47,710 nucleotides of DNA from Halobacteriales archaeon QH_6_64_20 (GCA_003021235.1 PXQR01000011.1:1-47710); one strand, 5' to 3'; counted from the first letter of the stretch, positions 34,175 through 44,339 are shown. The notes: generated from the sequence alone by a model not told the origin. A program made the numbers and translations.

Positions 34175-34576
34175 ATGAACGTCTTCGTCTACGGGACGCT
34201 CACCGATCACGAGCGGGCGGACGAGGTTCTTTCCGAGTACGACTTCCGTGGTAGCGCGCTTCTCGAAGGGTTGCACCGGGTCGATGGCACGTACCCGACG
34301 CTCGCACCCGGCGGAAGGGTCGACGGCCGACTGCTCGCCACTGCCGAGATCGACCGGCTGGACCGTTACGAAGGCGTCGAGCGGGGACTGTACGTTCGCC
34401 TCGCGGTTCCAATAGCGGACGGATCGACGGCCCCGAACGGCTCCGACACGGTCGCGGTCTACGTCGGCGATCCGACCGCTCTCGGCGCGGACACACGGTG
34501 GCCCGGCAGGGGATCGTTCGGCGAGCGCGTCGAGCGATACGTCCGCGAGCACGCGGTGACCGTGAGGTTACACTGA
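34175..34576 (+). CDS. Gamma-glutamylcyclotransferase-like (AIG2/GGCT) protein
   Basis: A 133-residue protein with the family opening MNVFVYGTLTDHERADEVL (the YGTL substrate loop) and the expected acidic residue in DRLDRYEGVERGLYVR. Family members cyclise gamma-glutamyl amines or related compounds; halophiles use gamma-glutamylcysteine as a thiol, but a direct link is inference. It is divergent from the thermosome and upstream of threonine deaminase, with no operon partner. Confidence 0.85.
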   Translation: MNVFVYGTLTDHERADEVLSEYDFRGSALLEGLHRVDGTYPTLAPGGRVDGRLLATAEIDRLDRYEGVERGLYVRLAVPIADGSTAPNGSDTVAVYVGDPTALGADTRWPGRGSFGERVERYVREHAVTVRLH

Positions 34577-34838
34577 CAGTGTGGCGTCGTTGGCGTCAAC
34601 GTATCGACCGGGATCGGCGAAGCGAGACCGTGGCGACCAACGATACCGCAACGACGAACGTCCGTCGGTCGCCCGTCCGACGGCCGGTTCGAGGCTCTCC
34701 CCTCGACCGGTTTCACTTTCGCTCCGCTAGGCGGGCGGTTATTAGGGCCGATCCGCTACGGAGGGATGCGCCACACGCTGTGGCATATCCAACCCCTTTT
34801 CCGGTAGCTATTAACCGAGAGCGTAGCCCCTTTGCAGT

Positions 34839-36047
34839 ATGCTCGATCTCGCGGACGTCGAAGCCGCCGCCGAACGCGTCGCCGACGTCTGTCACCGCAC
34901 CCCGCTGGAGCGCTCACAGACCTTTTCGGATATGGTCGGTGCCGAGGTGTACCTGAAACTCGAACTCTTCCAGCGCACCGGGGCCTTCAAGATCCGCGGG
35001 GCGACGAACCGGATCGCGACCCTTTCGCCCGACCAGCGTGATGCGGGCGTCGTAGCGGCGAGCGCCGGCAATCACGCCCAGGGGGTCGCGCTCGCGGCGA
35101 CCAGGGAAGGCGTCGAGTCGACGATCGTGATGCCCGAACACGCCCCGATCGCCAAGGTCCACGCCACGGAGGGCTACGGTGCCGACGTCGTGCTACACGG
35201 CGAGAACTACGACGCGGCCGAGGCATACGCCCACGAACTCGAAACCCGGGAGAACTACACTTACGTCCACGCGTTCGAGGACCCGCAGGTGATGGCCGGC
35301 CAGGGAACGATCGGCCTGGAGATCGCCGAGGACCTGCCCGACGTCGATACGGTCGTCGTTCCGATCGGCGGCGGCGGCCTGATCAGCGGCATCGCAACCG
35401 CGATCGAGGCGCGAACGGACGCCCGGGTGATCGGCGTCCAGGCCGCGGGCGCGGCCACGGTGCCCCAGTCGCTCGACGCGGGCGAAGTTACTTCCCGGGA
35501 GACGGTCGATACGATCGCCGACGGGATCGCGACCCGCCGCGTCGGCGAGGCGACCTTCGCGGTCATCGCCGAACGTGTCGACGAGGTCGTCACGGTGACC
35601 GACCCCGAGATCGCCGTTGCGATCACGACCCTTCTAGAGCGACAGAAACTCCTCGCGGAGGGAGCCGGCGTCGTCCCGCTCGCCGCGCTTCTCGAAGGCA
35701 AATTCGACTACGAGTCCGGGGAGACGGTTGCGCTCTGTCTGTGTGGGGGGAACATCGACCTCAACGTCTTGACGACCGTGGTTACCCGCGGACTCGTCGA
35801 ATCGGGCCGATATCTCAGGATCAGGACCACGCTCAAAGACCGGCCGGGAGCGCTCGACGAGCTGGTCGCGGTGCTCGCGGGCGCGCAGGCGAACATCTAC
35901 GCGATCCGCCACGACCGGACCTCCCGAGACGTCGGGATGACCGCCGCGGAGGTCGAACTCGATCTGGAGACGCGGGGTCGAGCACACGTCGAGGGACTAC
36001 TGGAAACGCTTCGCGAGCGCGGGTACGCGGTCGACGTACTCGTTTGA
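34839..36047 (+). CDS. ilvA: Threonine ammonia-lyase
   Basis: A 402-residue PLP enzyme converting threonine to 2-oxobutyrate for isoleucine synthesis or threonine catabolism. The PLP Lys is Lys51 in FQRTGAFKIRGA; the phosphate loop is PIGGGGLISG; a small C-terminal ACT domain (RTTLKDRPGALDELVAVLAG) suggests allosteric control. The length fits the short, single-ACT type. A CTATTAAC element lies about 30 bp before the ATG (leaderless). A RidA gene follows 126 bp downstream in the same direction and would dispose of the reactive enamine/imine product. Confidence 0.94.
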   Translation: MLDLADVEAAAERVADVCHRTPLERSQTFSDMVGAEVYLKLELFQRTGAFKIRGATNRIATLSPDQRDAGVVAASAGNHAQGVALAATREGVESTIVMPEHAPIAKVHATEGYGADVVLHGENYDAAEAYAHELETRENYTYVHAFEDPQVMAGQGTIGLEIAEDLPDVDTVVVPIGGGGLISGIATAIEARTDARVIGVQAAGAATVPQSLDAGEVTSRETVDTIADGIATRRVGEATFAVIAERVDEVVTVTDPEIAVAITTLLERQKLLAEGAGVVPLAALLEGKFDYESGETVALCLCGGNIDLNVLTTVVTRGLVESGRYLRIRTTLKDRPGALDELVAVLAGAQANIYAIRHDRTSRDVGMTAAEVELDLETRGRAHVEGLLETLRERGYAVDVLV

Positions 36048-36173
36048 CGATCGCCCGAGGAACTACAGTTCCCACCGACAGGAACCGGGACGCTCGTACC
36101 CTCTCAGTGGCGGGCGTCGACAGAGGGTGAAACATCTAAAGACTTAGGCGGGTCGGCACACAGCACTCGGGCT

Positions 36174-36587
36174 ATGAAGCGGACCATCGAGACGGACGAC
36201 GCACCGGCGGCGGTTGGCGCGTACAGTCAGGGAGCCAGTAGCGGATCGCTCGTGTTCACTGCAGGGCAGATCCCGCTCACGCCCGCGGGCGAGATGGTCG
36301 AGGGATCGATCGGTGCGCAGACCCGCCAGGCGCTCGAGAACGTCGCCGCAGTATTAGAGGCGGAGGGAGCCAGCCTCGACGACGCGCTCAAGGTCACCGT
36401 CTACCTCGCCGATATCGACGAGTACGACGGCATGAACGGCGTCTACGAGGACTTCTTCGACGCGGAGCCGCCGGCGAGAAGTGCCTTCGCGGTCGGGGAC
36501 CTACCGAGGGGGGCGGGCGTCGAAATCGAAGCGATCGCCACTGTATCCGACGGTGAGCGCGGGTCCGGCGGGTCGGCCGACGACTAA
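36174..36587 (+). CDS. ridA: RidA family 2-iminobutanoate/2-iminopropanoate deaminase
   Basis: A 137-residue trimeric deaminase. It shows APAAVGAYSQGA near the start, FTAGQIPLTPAGEMV, and the conserved Arg in PPARSAFAVGDLP with the following acidic residue in VEIEAIA. It hydrolyses imines released by PLP enzymes such as the threonine deaminase encoded just upstream, so the pair makes metabolic sense. The last dozen residues are a Gly/Ser/Asp tail beyond the usual family end. Confidence 0.95.
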   Translation: MKRTIETDDAPAAVGAYSQGASSGSLVFTAGQIPLTPAGEMVEGSIGAQTRQALENVAAVLEAEGASLDDALKVTVYLADIDEYDGMNGVYEDFFDAEPPARSAFAVGDLPRGAGVEIEAIATVSDGERGSGGSADD

Positions 36588-36610
36588 CCGGGACCGAGCA
36601 TCGATCTCCC

Positions 36611-36838
36611 GTGCCAGTAGTGCGTCCGCGAACCAAGGCGAGTTTACTGTGGGGGATCGTCGGCACGATGAGCTTTCTCGTGCTCGTCCAGGGATACGAA
36701 CTGGTCGGCGACCCGGGGACCGGCTTCGGGGTGAAACTCGGGGTAGCACTGCTCGTAGGAGCGGCGACGACCCTGCTGGCGTACGCGATCGAGGGCCGAC
36801 TCGGCGGGACGGATGTGGGAGAGGCGGATTCGAGGTAG
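36611..36838 (+). CDS. Small two-helix membrane protein, unknown function
   Basis: A 75-residue protein with two hydrophobic segments (LLWGIVGTMSFLVLVQGYEL and LGVALLVGAATTLLAYAIEG). The start is a GTG 23 bp after ridA, so it may be cotranscribed with it. It resembles conserved small haloarchaeal membrane proteins of unknown role. Confidence 0.75.
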   Translation: MPVVRPRTKASLLWGIVGTMSFLVLVQGYELVGDPGTGFGVKLGVALLVGAATTLLAYAIEGRLGGTDVGEADSR

Positions 36839-36918
36839 CGACGAAACGGAACGGGACCGGAACGGAGCCGGAAGGGAGGGAAAGGATTTAATCGCCGAAA
36901 GCGGTTACCTCCGTGTGA

Positions 36919-36999
36919 GCCGGGATGGCCGAGTGGTAAGGCGCACGCCTGGAAAGCGTGTTCCCTCTGGGATCCGGGGTTCAAATCCCCGTCCCGGCG
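36919..36999 (+). tRNA. tRNA-Ser (anticodon GGA)
   Basis: An 81-nt class II tRNA. The acceptor GCCGGGA pairs with TCCCGGC, followed by discriminator G; the T loop is GGTTCAAATCC; the anticodon loop CTGGAAA reads serine codons UCC/UCU; a long variable arm with TTCCC...GGGA confirms tRNA-Ser. CCA is not encoded. It stands directly before two disrupted accessory genes; tRNA 3' ends are common integration sites. Confidence 0.95.
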
Positions 37000-37057
37000 C
37001 TCACTATACTCGGTAGTAGCTTCTTTAGCGCACCCGCTGAGGTAGTGAACAATCAGT

Positions 37058-37917
37058 ATGAAAGTAGCACACCTCGATATCGAGATCGGTGATCGGTTTA
37101 CACTCGATGACCTTAGAGAGGTGTTCGACCGAGGCTCAACGAATCGCGGAATCGAGATCTGTTACGACGAGAGCGGACAAAAGTATATTCGACTCTTTTC
37201 GAGCGAAACAGGCCCGTACAACGACGACGTTCGTAGTGGGAAATCCACCTACGTAGGCGAAGGCCGAACCGGGGATCAAGAATTAAAAGGCGGGAATCGC
37301 GTCCTCGAACGGTCGATAAAGCCCCGTTGCCGATCTACTTCTTCTGCAAAGCATCAGCGAGCGCCAGGTAGGAGTATCAGGGCCAAGTCGATGTGCTTAG
37401 CTATGAGCGCAGGTACGTTCCAAGCGAAGAGCGAGACGTCTACGAGTTCGCTCTACAACGACGAGCAGAGGGACGAGAGCCCGTCGATAGCGATGAACAG
37501 GCTACAGACATCACACGACCGGAACGCATCGAGTCAGTTCGGAGTCGAATCGTTCGAAACACACAGGTGTCGAAGTCGCTCAAACGCCGTTATTCGAACA
37601 CCTGCCAGGTGTGTGGCGACCGACGAGAGCAAAGCGAGAATCGAGGTTACTCGGAAGGTCACCATCTGAAACCGCTCGGTGCGCCGCACAATGGACCCGA
37701 TATTGAGTCGAACGTGGTCGTTCTCTGCCCGGATCATCACGCTGATTTCGATTACGGGATGATCGGCGTCGATCCGAGCACACTGGTTATCAGACATAAA
37801 TATGAGCCGCATGTCAGCGGCACGCGGCTGACGATTCGAGAGGACCACGGGCTGGCAGAAGAGTTCTTGAGGTACCACGAGAAGCATATCGCGGCTAACA
37901 GCATCGAAAGCCGGTAA
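37058..37917 (+). pseudogene. Frameshifted HNH endonuclease with SRA/YDG-like N-terminus
   Basis: The first frame (from the ATG at 37058) encodes RFTLDDLREVFDRG, KYIRLFSSETGPYNDDV and YVGEGRTGDQELKGGNRVL, the pattern of an SRA/YDG-like recognition domain. Near 37310 the expected KAPLPIYFFCKASAS is in another frame, and near 37370 EYQGQVDVLSYERRYVPSEE is in yet another, which then stays open to 37917. That part holds a zinc-bound HNH nuclease: CQVCG, EGHHLKPLG and VVVLCPDHHADFDYG. The fusion resembles modification-dependent (type IV, McrA-like) restriction enzymes. Two indels break it. Without them it would be about 285 residues. Confidence 0.7.
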
Positions 37918-37962
37918 CTCGGACTATCTGACTGACAGCCGTGTTCGCTACCAAACGAATGC

Positions 37963-38280
37963 TCAGGGCGCGCCGACGATGACGAACAGGCTCTCGGTAT
38001 CGCCGTTCCGAAGCTGTCGGGTAGCCTCGGGCGCGACACGGATGCGCGTCGCCCGCGCGCACGTCGACATCGTCTCCCTCGACAGTGATCGTCGCCTCGT
38101 CGCGAACGAGCACGTAGACTTCCTCCTGGCCGTCCGCGTGGTCGTGTTCCTTGCCGGTCCAGTCGGGTTCGCAGTCGAGCACGCTCACGCCGAGTCGCTC
38201 GGCGTCGAGCGGATCCCGAAGGAAGTGCAACGCGTCGCCGACCGATTCTGTGTCCCGTAGTTGACCTTCGTGTAGGACAT
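37963..38280 (-). pseudogene. Frameshifted small cupin protein
   Basis: From the ATG at 38280 (MSYTKVNYG) the frame must shift near 38255 to give DTESVGDALHFLRDPLDAER, LGVSVLDCEPDWTGKEHDHA, DGQEEVYVLVRDEATITVEG and DVDVRAGD, and again near 38045 to give RVAPEATRQLRNGDTESLFV and the stop at 37963. EHDHADGQEEVYVLVRDEA is the metal-binding cupin motif 1. The repaired protein would be about 105 residues, the normal size of single-domain cupins. Two one-base indels break it. It lies tail-to-tail with the disrupted HNH gene. Confidence 0.68.
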
Positions 38281-38367
38281 GCGGGAGGACTGGACACCCC
38301 GGTGCAAGGGTGTATCGCACGGAGCCGTCTCGAAGGACAGTTGCCCGTCCGCTTCGAAGAACCGTCG

Positions 38368-38763
38368 ATGACCGAGCGAACCCGCGCGAACTACGTGTTC
38401 GTCGACATCGAAGAACACCTCGGCGAGAACCGACGCGAACTCGACGTCCCATGGGCGGATTTCGTCGGCGACCGCTCGGCCGAACACACCTTCGAGGTAC
38501 CCGTCGAGACGACGATCGACCCCTACATCGGCGTCCAGGCGTTCGACGTCGACGAGTACGGCCACGAGATCCACGTCAACGGCGAAGCGCTCTCGGGATT
38601 CGACCTCCCGCCCGCACAGCGATGGCAGTACTGGATCGACCGGATCACCGGTGCCGCGCTTCACGAGGGCGAAAACACCGTCTCGATCGCGCGCGACACG
38701 GAGACCAGTGACGGCTTCGTGATCGGAACGCTCGGCGTCCACTGGAAGGAACCGATCGACTGA
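38368..38763 (+). CDS. DUF7383-like haloarchaeal protein
   Basis: A 131-residue soluble protein with a beta-rich, Ig- or jelly-roll-like pattern: RRELDVPWADFVGDRS, YIGVQAFDVDEYGHEIHVNG and WQYWIDRITGA, ending GVHWKEPID. It matches a conserved haloarchaeal family of unknown function (DUF7383 as I recall it). The ATG at 38368 begins the conserved part; the open frame upstream overlaps the cupin start and is not used. Confidence 0.8.
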   Translation: MTERTRANYVFVDIEEHLGENRRELDVPWADFVGDRSAEHTFEVPVETTIDPYIGVQAFDVDEYGHEIHVNGEALSGFDLPPAQRWQYWIDRITGAALHEGENTVSIARDTETSDGFVIGTLGVHWKEPID

Positions 38764-39007
38764 ACGGATCGGGCAAGTGCTGATCGACGCCCGACGCCTG
38801 ACGGTCGACGCTCGATGCTCGATAGTCAGTAATCCGAAACGGTTGGCGGTTCGGGACCCCATCGATGCGGGTCGTACCGACGAATCACGCCGGCCCACGA
38901 CTGGGCTATCGATGTAGCCGAGAGCGAAGCAGCCGGCGCGCGCTTCGAGGTCGCCGGCGTCGGGACCGCAAGCGAACAGTAGCTACCCTCCCCGAGCGAG
39001 GCGGGAG

Positions 39008-40156
39008 TTATCGTTCGTCGAGCGGGACGAACTCCCGGTCTTCCCGACCGATGTACCGGGCACGGGGGCGGATCAAGCGGTTGTCCTCGTACTGTTCGAG
39101 GACGTGAGCGACCCAGCCGCCCACCCGCGAGACCGCGAAGATCGGCGTGTAGATGTCGACCGGGATCCCCATCTGGTAGTACGTCGTCGCCGAATAGAAA
39201 TCGACGTTCGGCGCGAGACCCTTCTCCGAGCCGATGTACTCCTCGATGGCCGTCGAGTAGTCGTACCACTTGGTATCCCCGGCGGCCTCGCCGAGTTCTT
39301 CCGATCTCTCGGCGAGGATAACGGCTCGTGGGTCCTTGACGTTGTAGACGCGGTGGCCGAACCCGGGGACCCGTCGACCCTCCTCCAGCGCGTCTTCGAC
39401 CCACTCGGTGGGCTCTTTGTCGCTTGCGTCGACCTCCTGTAACACTCCCATGACGTCCTGGTTCGCACCCCCGTGGAGCGATCCCGATAGGGTGCCGACC
39501 GCGCTCGTAAGCGCACTGTGGAGATCCGCGAGCGTCGAGGCAGTGACCATCGCCGAGAACGTCGAGGCATTGAGACCGTGGTCGGCGTGGATCACGAGCG
39601 CCATGTCGAAGGTCTCGGCGACGACCGGATCGGGCTCCTCGTCGTTGAGCATGTAGAGGAAGTTCGCGGCGTGATCGAGGTCCGCGCGCGGGGAGACGGG
39701 GTCTTCGCCGTTCCGATAGCGGACGTAGGCAGCGAGCGCCGTCGGCAGTTTCGCGGTAACTCGTCGACCCTTGCGGACGTTAGCGACGAGGTTCTGCGGG
39801 TCGGCCTCGTCGGCGGCGTCGGTATCGTACGCCGACAGCGTCGAGATGATCGTTCGGAGTGCACCCATCGGCGCGGCGTCCTGCTGAGCGAGTTCCCGGA
39901 CGACGCTGAGCTCGCCATCTTCGAGCTGGCGATCGGCCGCCATCGCCTCCCTGAACTGCGCGAGGATCGCCTCGGTCGGGAGCTCGCGGTACCAGAGCAA
40001 GTAGAGCACCTCCTCGTAGCTCGCCTCGCGCGCGAGGTCCGTGATGTCGTAGCCCCGATAGACCAGCCGTCCCTCGTCGCCGTCGATATAGCTGAGCTCC
40101 GACTCGGTGACCAGGACTCCCTCTAGTCCCTTGTAGATCTCGTCATCGCCCGTCAT
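39008..40156 (-). CDS. gltA: Citrate synthase
   Basis: A 382-residue enzyme condensing acetyl-CoA and oxaloacetate at the entry of the TCA cycle. The active-site residues are visible: His in SLHGGANQDVMG, His in GFGHRVYNVKDPRA and Asp in PNVDFYSATTYYQMGIP. The length and sequence are of the short dimeric (archaeal/Gram-positive) type. The C-terminal Arg in RPRARYIG binds citrate. Transcription is leftward and monocistronic. Confidence 0.96.
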   Translation of the reverse strand: MTGDDEIYKGLEGVLVTESELSYIDGDEGRLVYRGYDITDLAREASYEEVLYLLWYRELPTEAILAQFREAMAADRQLEDGELSVVRELAQQDAAPMGALRTIISTLSAYDTDAADEADPQNLVANVRKGRRVTAKLPTALAAYVRYRNGEDPVSPRADLDHAANFLYMLNDEEPDPVVAETFDMALVIHADHGLNASTFSAMVTASTLADLHSALTSAVGTLSGSLHGGANQDVMGVLQEVDASDKEPTEWVEDALEEGRRVPGFGHRVYNVKDPRAVILAERSEELGEAAGDTKWYDYSTAIEEYIGSEKGLAPNVDFYSATTYYQMGIPVDIYTPIFAVSRVGGWVAHVLEQYEDNRLIRPRARYIGREDREFVPLDER

Positions 40157-40337
40157 GCCCCCGCTTTCCGACCTGCCGACAAAAGCATTACCGTTGTGCC
40201 GACGGGAGTCGTGGGGTCCGGTGTTTCTACGTAGCGTTACGCAGTGTTCGGCCGGATCGCACCCCCGCTGGATCGCACCCTAGTTACATCGCCCCTCAGT
40301 TACGAGTCACAGCGCACGCGGAGGCGGCCGCTCGGCT

Positions 40338-41417
40338 TCAGCCCTCGCTCGCCGCTCGGTCGAGGTCCGCGCCGACGGCCTCGGCCGCCGAGTCGAACCC
40401 GTCGCGTTCGAGCAGTGCCAGGAGTCCTTCGTTGATGTCGCGAGCGACGGCTGGCCCCCGGTAGACGAGCCCGGTATACAGTTGCACGAGGTCGGCTCCC
40501 GCCCGGAGCTTCCGGTAGGCGTCCGCGGCAGTGAAGACGCCGCCGACGCCGATCACCGTGACCTCGCTCCGGACGCGCTCGGCGACGAATCTCACTCTCC
40601 GGGTCGCGCGCGCCTCGATCGGCTTGCCGGACAGCCCGCCGGTCTCGACGCGATCGGGGCTCCGGAGCGACTCGGGCCGCGCGGTGGTAGTGTTCGTCGC
40701 GATCACGCCGTCGAGATCGAACTCCTCGACGATATCGAGGACGTCCTCGACGGCGGGTTCGGTGAGGTCGGGCGAGAGTTTGACCAGCAGGGGATCGGCA
40801 CCCGCCTCGCGCAGTCCTGCGACGATTCGGCGGAGCGCTTCGGATTTCTGGAGGGCACGCAGTCCGGGCGTGTTCGGACTCGAAACGTTGACGACGAAGA
40901 AGCCTCCGCTTTCAGCGACGCGCTCGTAGGAGTACCGATAGTCCGCCGGAGCGTCGGCGGGTGACGCCGACTTGGACTTGCCGATGTTGATTCCCAGAGG
41001 GACCTCGACCGTCGTCCGGGCGAGGCGTGCGCCGACCGCATCGGCCCCGTCGTTATTGAAACCCATGCGGTTGATCAGTGCCCGGTCCTCGGGGAGTCTG
41101 AACAGACGGGGCCGCGGGTTCCCGGCCTGCCGGTCGGCGGTGACCCCGCCGACCTCAACGAAGCCGAACCCGAGGCTCGCAAGCACACCCGGTATTTCGC
41201 CGTTCTTGTCGAAGCCGGCGGCCACCCCGACCGGGTTCGGAAACACCGTTCCCAGCGTTTCGACTCGGAGTCGGGGATCGGTCACCGCGTATCGTGCTCC
41301 CAGAACGCTCTCGATCGGCGTTCCGCCGATACGTCGAAGCACCCCGTGGATCGCTCCGTGAGCGGTTTCGGCTGGGAGGCGGAACAAAAGCGGCCTGACC
41401 CGCTCGTAGACGGTCAT
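40338..41417 (-). CDS. pyrD: Dihydroorotate dehydrogenase, class 2 (quinone)
   Basis: A 359-residue FMN enzyme oxidising dihydroorotate to orotate in pyrimidine synthesis. The class 2 signatures are the N-terminal extension (YERVRPLLFRLPAETAHGAI) for membrane and quinone interaction, GVAAGFDKNGE for FMN, and the catalytic Ser in NVSSPNTPGLRALQ. GVGGVFTAADAYRKLRAGAD binds the FMN phosphate. It passes electrons to membrane quinones. Confidence 0.96.
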   Translation of the reverse strand: MTVYERVRPLLFRLPAETAHGAIHGVLRRIGGTPIESVLGARYAVTDPRLRVETLGTVFPNPVGVAAGFDKNGEIPGVLASLGFGFVEVGGVTADRQAGNPRPRLFRLPEDRALINRMGFNNDGADAVGARLARTTVEVPLGINIGKSKSASPADAPADYRYSYERVAESGGFFVVNVSSPNTPGLRALQKSEALRRIVAGLREAGADPLLVKLSPDLTEPAVEDVLDIVEEFDLDGVIATNTTTARPESLRSPDRVETGGLSGKPIEARATRRVRFVAERVRSEVTVIGVGGVFTAADAYRKLRAGADLVQLYTGLVYRGPAVARDINEGLLALLERDGFDSAAEAVGADLDRAASEG

Positions 41418-41526
41418 GGGTTCGAGTGTTGGCTCGTCAGTCTCTCTCCTCGTGAATGCGTTCCGCCTTCGCTTCGATCACGGGTCCTGATAGGGCGTTC
41501 GCGGAGCGACCGGATCCGGGTGTCCA

Positions 41527-41724
41527 TCAGAACTCGTGCTCGACGCGGTCCTGATCGGCCTTCTGGATAATGATCTTGTCCTCGCGAACCCGCACGAACA
41601 CGTCGTCGCCGATGTCCATCCCTGCAACGGCCAGTTCGTCCTCGTGGAGGTTGACGTGAACGTTGTGGTACTCGCCGTGGTCGTCCTTCGCCCCGCTGGG
41701 ACTGAGCTTCTTTTTCCGTACCAT
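41527..41724 (-). CDS. Small AbrB-like conserved haloarchaeal protein
   Basis: A 65-residue protein starting MVRKKKLSPSGAK. The C-terminal half (DELAVAGMDIGDDVFVRVRE and KIIIQKADQ) has the beta-strand pattern of the SpoVT/AbrB swapped-hairpin DNA-binding fold, preceded by a halophile-specific N-terminal segment. It may be a small DNA-binding protein or an antitoxin-like factor without a toxin neighbour. The function is unproven. Confidence 0.72.
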   Translation of the reverse strand: MVRKKKLSPSGAKDDHGEYHNVHVNLHEDELAVAGMDIGDDVFVRVREDKIIIQKADQDRVEHEF

Positions 41725-41940
41725 CGCGGCGATCTAAGCTCCTTTGTCGATAGCCGATACTTAACCTTCCGGTGTTCGTCCCCGCTACGACCCGCCGATA
41801 GCGCGTCGTCGGTCTCTCCTCCCTCGCTCCGTTCCCCTCGCTCGATCGTATCCGCGCGACGGTGTCCGCGCCGACGACACGATCGGCGCGGAACGAAGCG
41901 TGCTCGCATCGAGCGGTTCGGCCCGCTCGGCGAGACCTAG

Positions 41941-41990
41941 TATATAAAGACTTCGCCCGCGGACCCGTCGTTTCGGGGATATATTTATAC
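41941..41990 (+). promoter_or_regulatory. Two strong TATA elements upstream of the MC1 gene
   Basis: TATATAAA at 41941-41948 and ATATATTTATAC at 41979-41990. The second predicts a start near 42012 and a leader of about 15 nt to the ATG at 42028; the first would give a leader near 58 nt. The rest of the 303 bp between 41725 and 42027 is GC-rich, without a gene that I can see. Confidence 0.6.
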
Positions 41991-42027
41991 TGCGCCATGT
42001 GTAGACTCCGCACGGAGCATAAAGACC

Positions 42028-42339
42028 ATGGCAAGCGGCGACGACAAACGGAACTTCGCGTTGCGCGAGACGACCGGCGGCGAGACGAGCGTGTTCTCCG
42101 GACGCACGCCACGGCAGGCCGCACTCAAAGCCGCCCGCCGGCTCGATCCCGCCGACGGGGAACAGAACGCACAGCGACACGACCTCAGACTCCGGGAGAA
42201 GGGAACGCAGAAGGTTCACATCTACGAAGGTTGGGCGTGGAAGCAAGAGGCCCCGAACGACAAGCCCGACTGGATGCCGGGGACGATCACCGAGGCGAAC
42301 GTCTCGAAACAGGGCATCGAACACCTACAGGAGATCTGA
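42028..42339 (+). CDS. Chromosomal protein MC1
   Basis: A 103-residue non-histone, DNA-bending chromatin protein. It shows NFALRETTGGETSVFSGRTP, RQAALKAARRLDPADG, LREKGTQKVHIYEGWAWKQE and GTITEANVSKQGIEHLQ, all typical of haloarchaeal MC1, which has a longer acidic start than methanogen forms. It binds DNA as a monomer and shapes the chromosome. A strong promoter lies upstream, consistent with an abundant protein. Confidence 0.95.
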   Translation: MASGDDKRNFALRETTGGETSVFSGRTPRQAALKAARRLDPADGEQNAQRHDLRLREKGTQKVHIYEGWAWKQEAPNDKPDWMPGTITEANVSKQGIEHLQEI

Positions 42340-42515
42340 GCCCCCCGACCCTCCACGTTTTGACGAGCAAGGGGAATCTCGAACACGACGGGACGGGGCG
42401 TCCCCGAGCCGTGTTCAGTCCTCGCTGCGCCGATCCGGTAGCTCTCGACCTCCGCGTGTGGTCCGGCCCCGTGAGTCGACGACCCGCGTGGAACCGCTTG
42501 ACAGAGCGGCGTTCG

Positions 42516-42532
42516 TTCGACGAGTTTAAACG
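42516..42532 (+). promoter_or_regulatory. rRNA promoter P1
   Basis: TTCGACGAGTTTAAACG fits the haloarchaeal rRNA promoter pattern TNCGAYG-N3-TTTAWG. It is the most upstream of three similar elements. Confidence 0.6.
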
Positions 42533-42609
42533 CGTGTCCCCTCTGAATCGTAGTTGTGAACGAACACGAGACGTCATCGACACCGAGTCGGTGGGGACAT
42601 CGTTCGTTG

Positions 42610-42628
42610 TCCGACGCCCTTATGAACG
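42610..42628 (+). promoter_or_regulatory. rRNA promoter P2
   Basis: TCCGACGCCCTTATGAACG closely matches the classical haloarchaeal rRNA promoter form (TCCGACGCCCTTA as I recall it). It lies 94 bp downstream of P1. Confidence 0.7.
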
Positions 42629-42695
42629 TGAGGGTGCTCGGATAGCAATGCACAGCGGGCGTAGGCCCTTGGCCTTCGTCCCGGACCCGACCCGC

Positions 42696-42713
42696 TCCGA
42701 TGGGTTTATGACC
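42696..42713 (+). promoter_or_regulatory. rRNA promoter P3
   Basis: TCCGATGGGTTTATGACC is the third tandem element, 86 bp after P2 and about 209 bp before the 16S start. Multiple spaced promoters are usual for haloarchaeal rRNA operons. Confidence 0.7.
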
Positions 42714-42921
42714 CCTAACGGTCTACAATGAGGTCCGAAGGAGATGAGGATTTCACCCCTGCGGTCCGCCGTACAGATGAAATCTGATGTGAGCCTCGGT
42801 GGTTCGGTGACACCCGATCGGTGTCGCCGAGCACACACCAATAGCTAACCAATGCAACGAAGACGGTGCTCACGTAGGTCGACTGCGTGACCCGCCGCCC
42901 CTCCCCTTTCGAGGGGAGACC

Positions 42922-44263
<1,342 letters not shown>

Positions 44264-44316
44264 AACGATCGGGATCGGGCCGATGGCCCGACCCACCTTT
44301 CGCGGTTGGCGACGGC

Positions 44317-44339
44317 GTGTGCTCGGTTCGCCGATCGGG
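44317..44339 (+). other. 3' strand of the 16S precursor processing stem
   Basis: GTGTGCTCGG and CCGATCGGG are complementary to CCCGATCGG and CGAGCACAC in the leader near 42813-42838, with unpaired bases between the two helices as in archaeal bulge-helix-bulge sites cut by splicing endonuclease. The stem is intact despite the damaged 16S. Confidence 0.6.

Larger units (their letters stand above)
42340..42921 (+). other. rRNA leader region with promoters and 16S processing stem
   Basis: About 580 bp without a protein gene. It holds three tandem promoter-like sequences (listed separately), a long leader and the 5' strand of the 16S precursor stem (about 42813-42838: CCCGATCGG and CGAGCACAC), complementary to 44317-44339 beyond the 16S. 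Just before 16S are a C-rich stretch and a small hairpin (CCCCT...AGGGG) at about 42902-42917. Confidence 0.7.
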
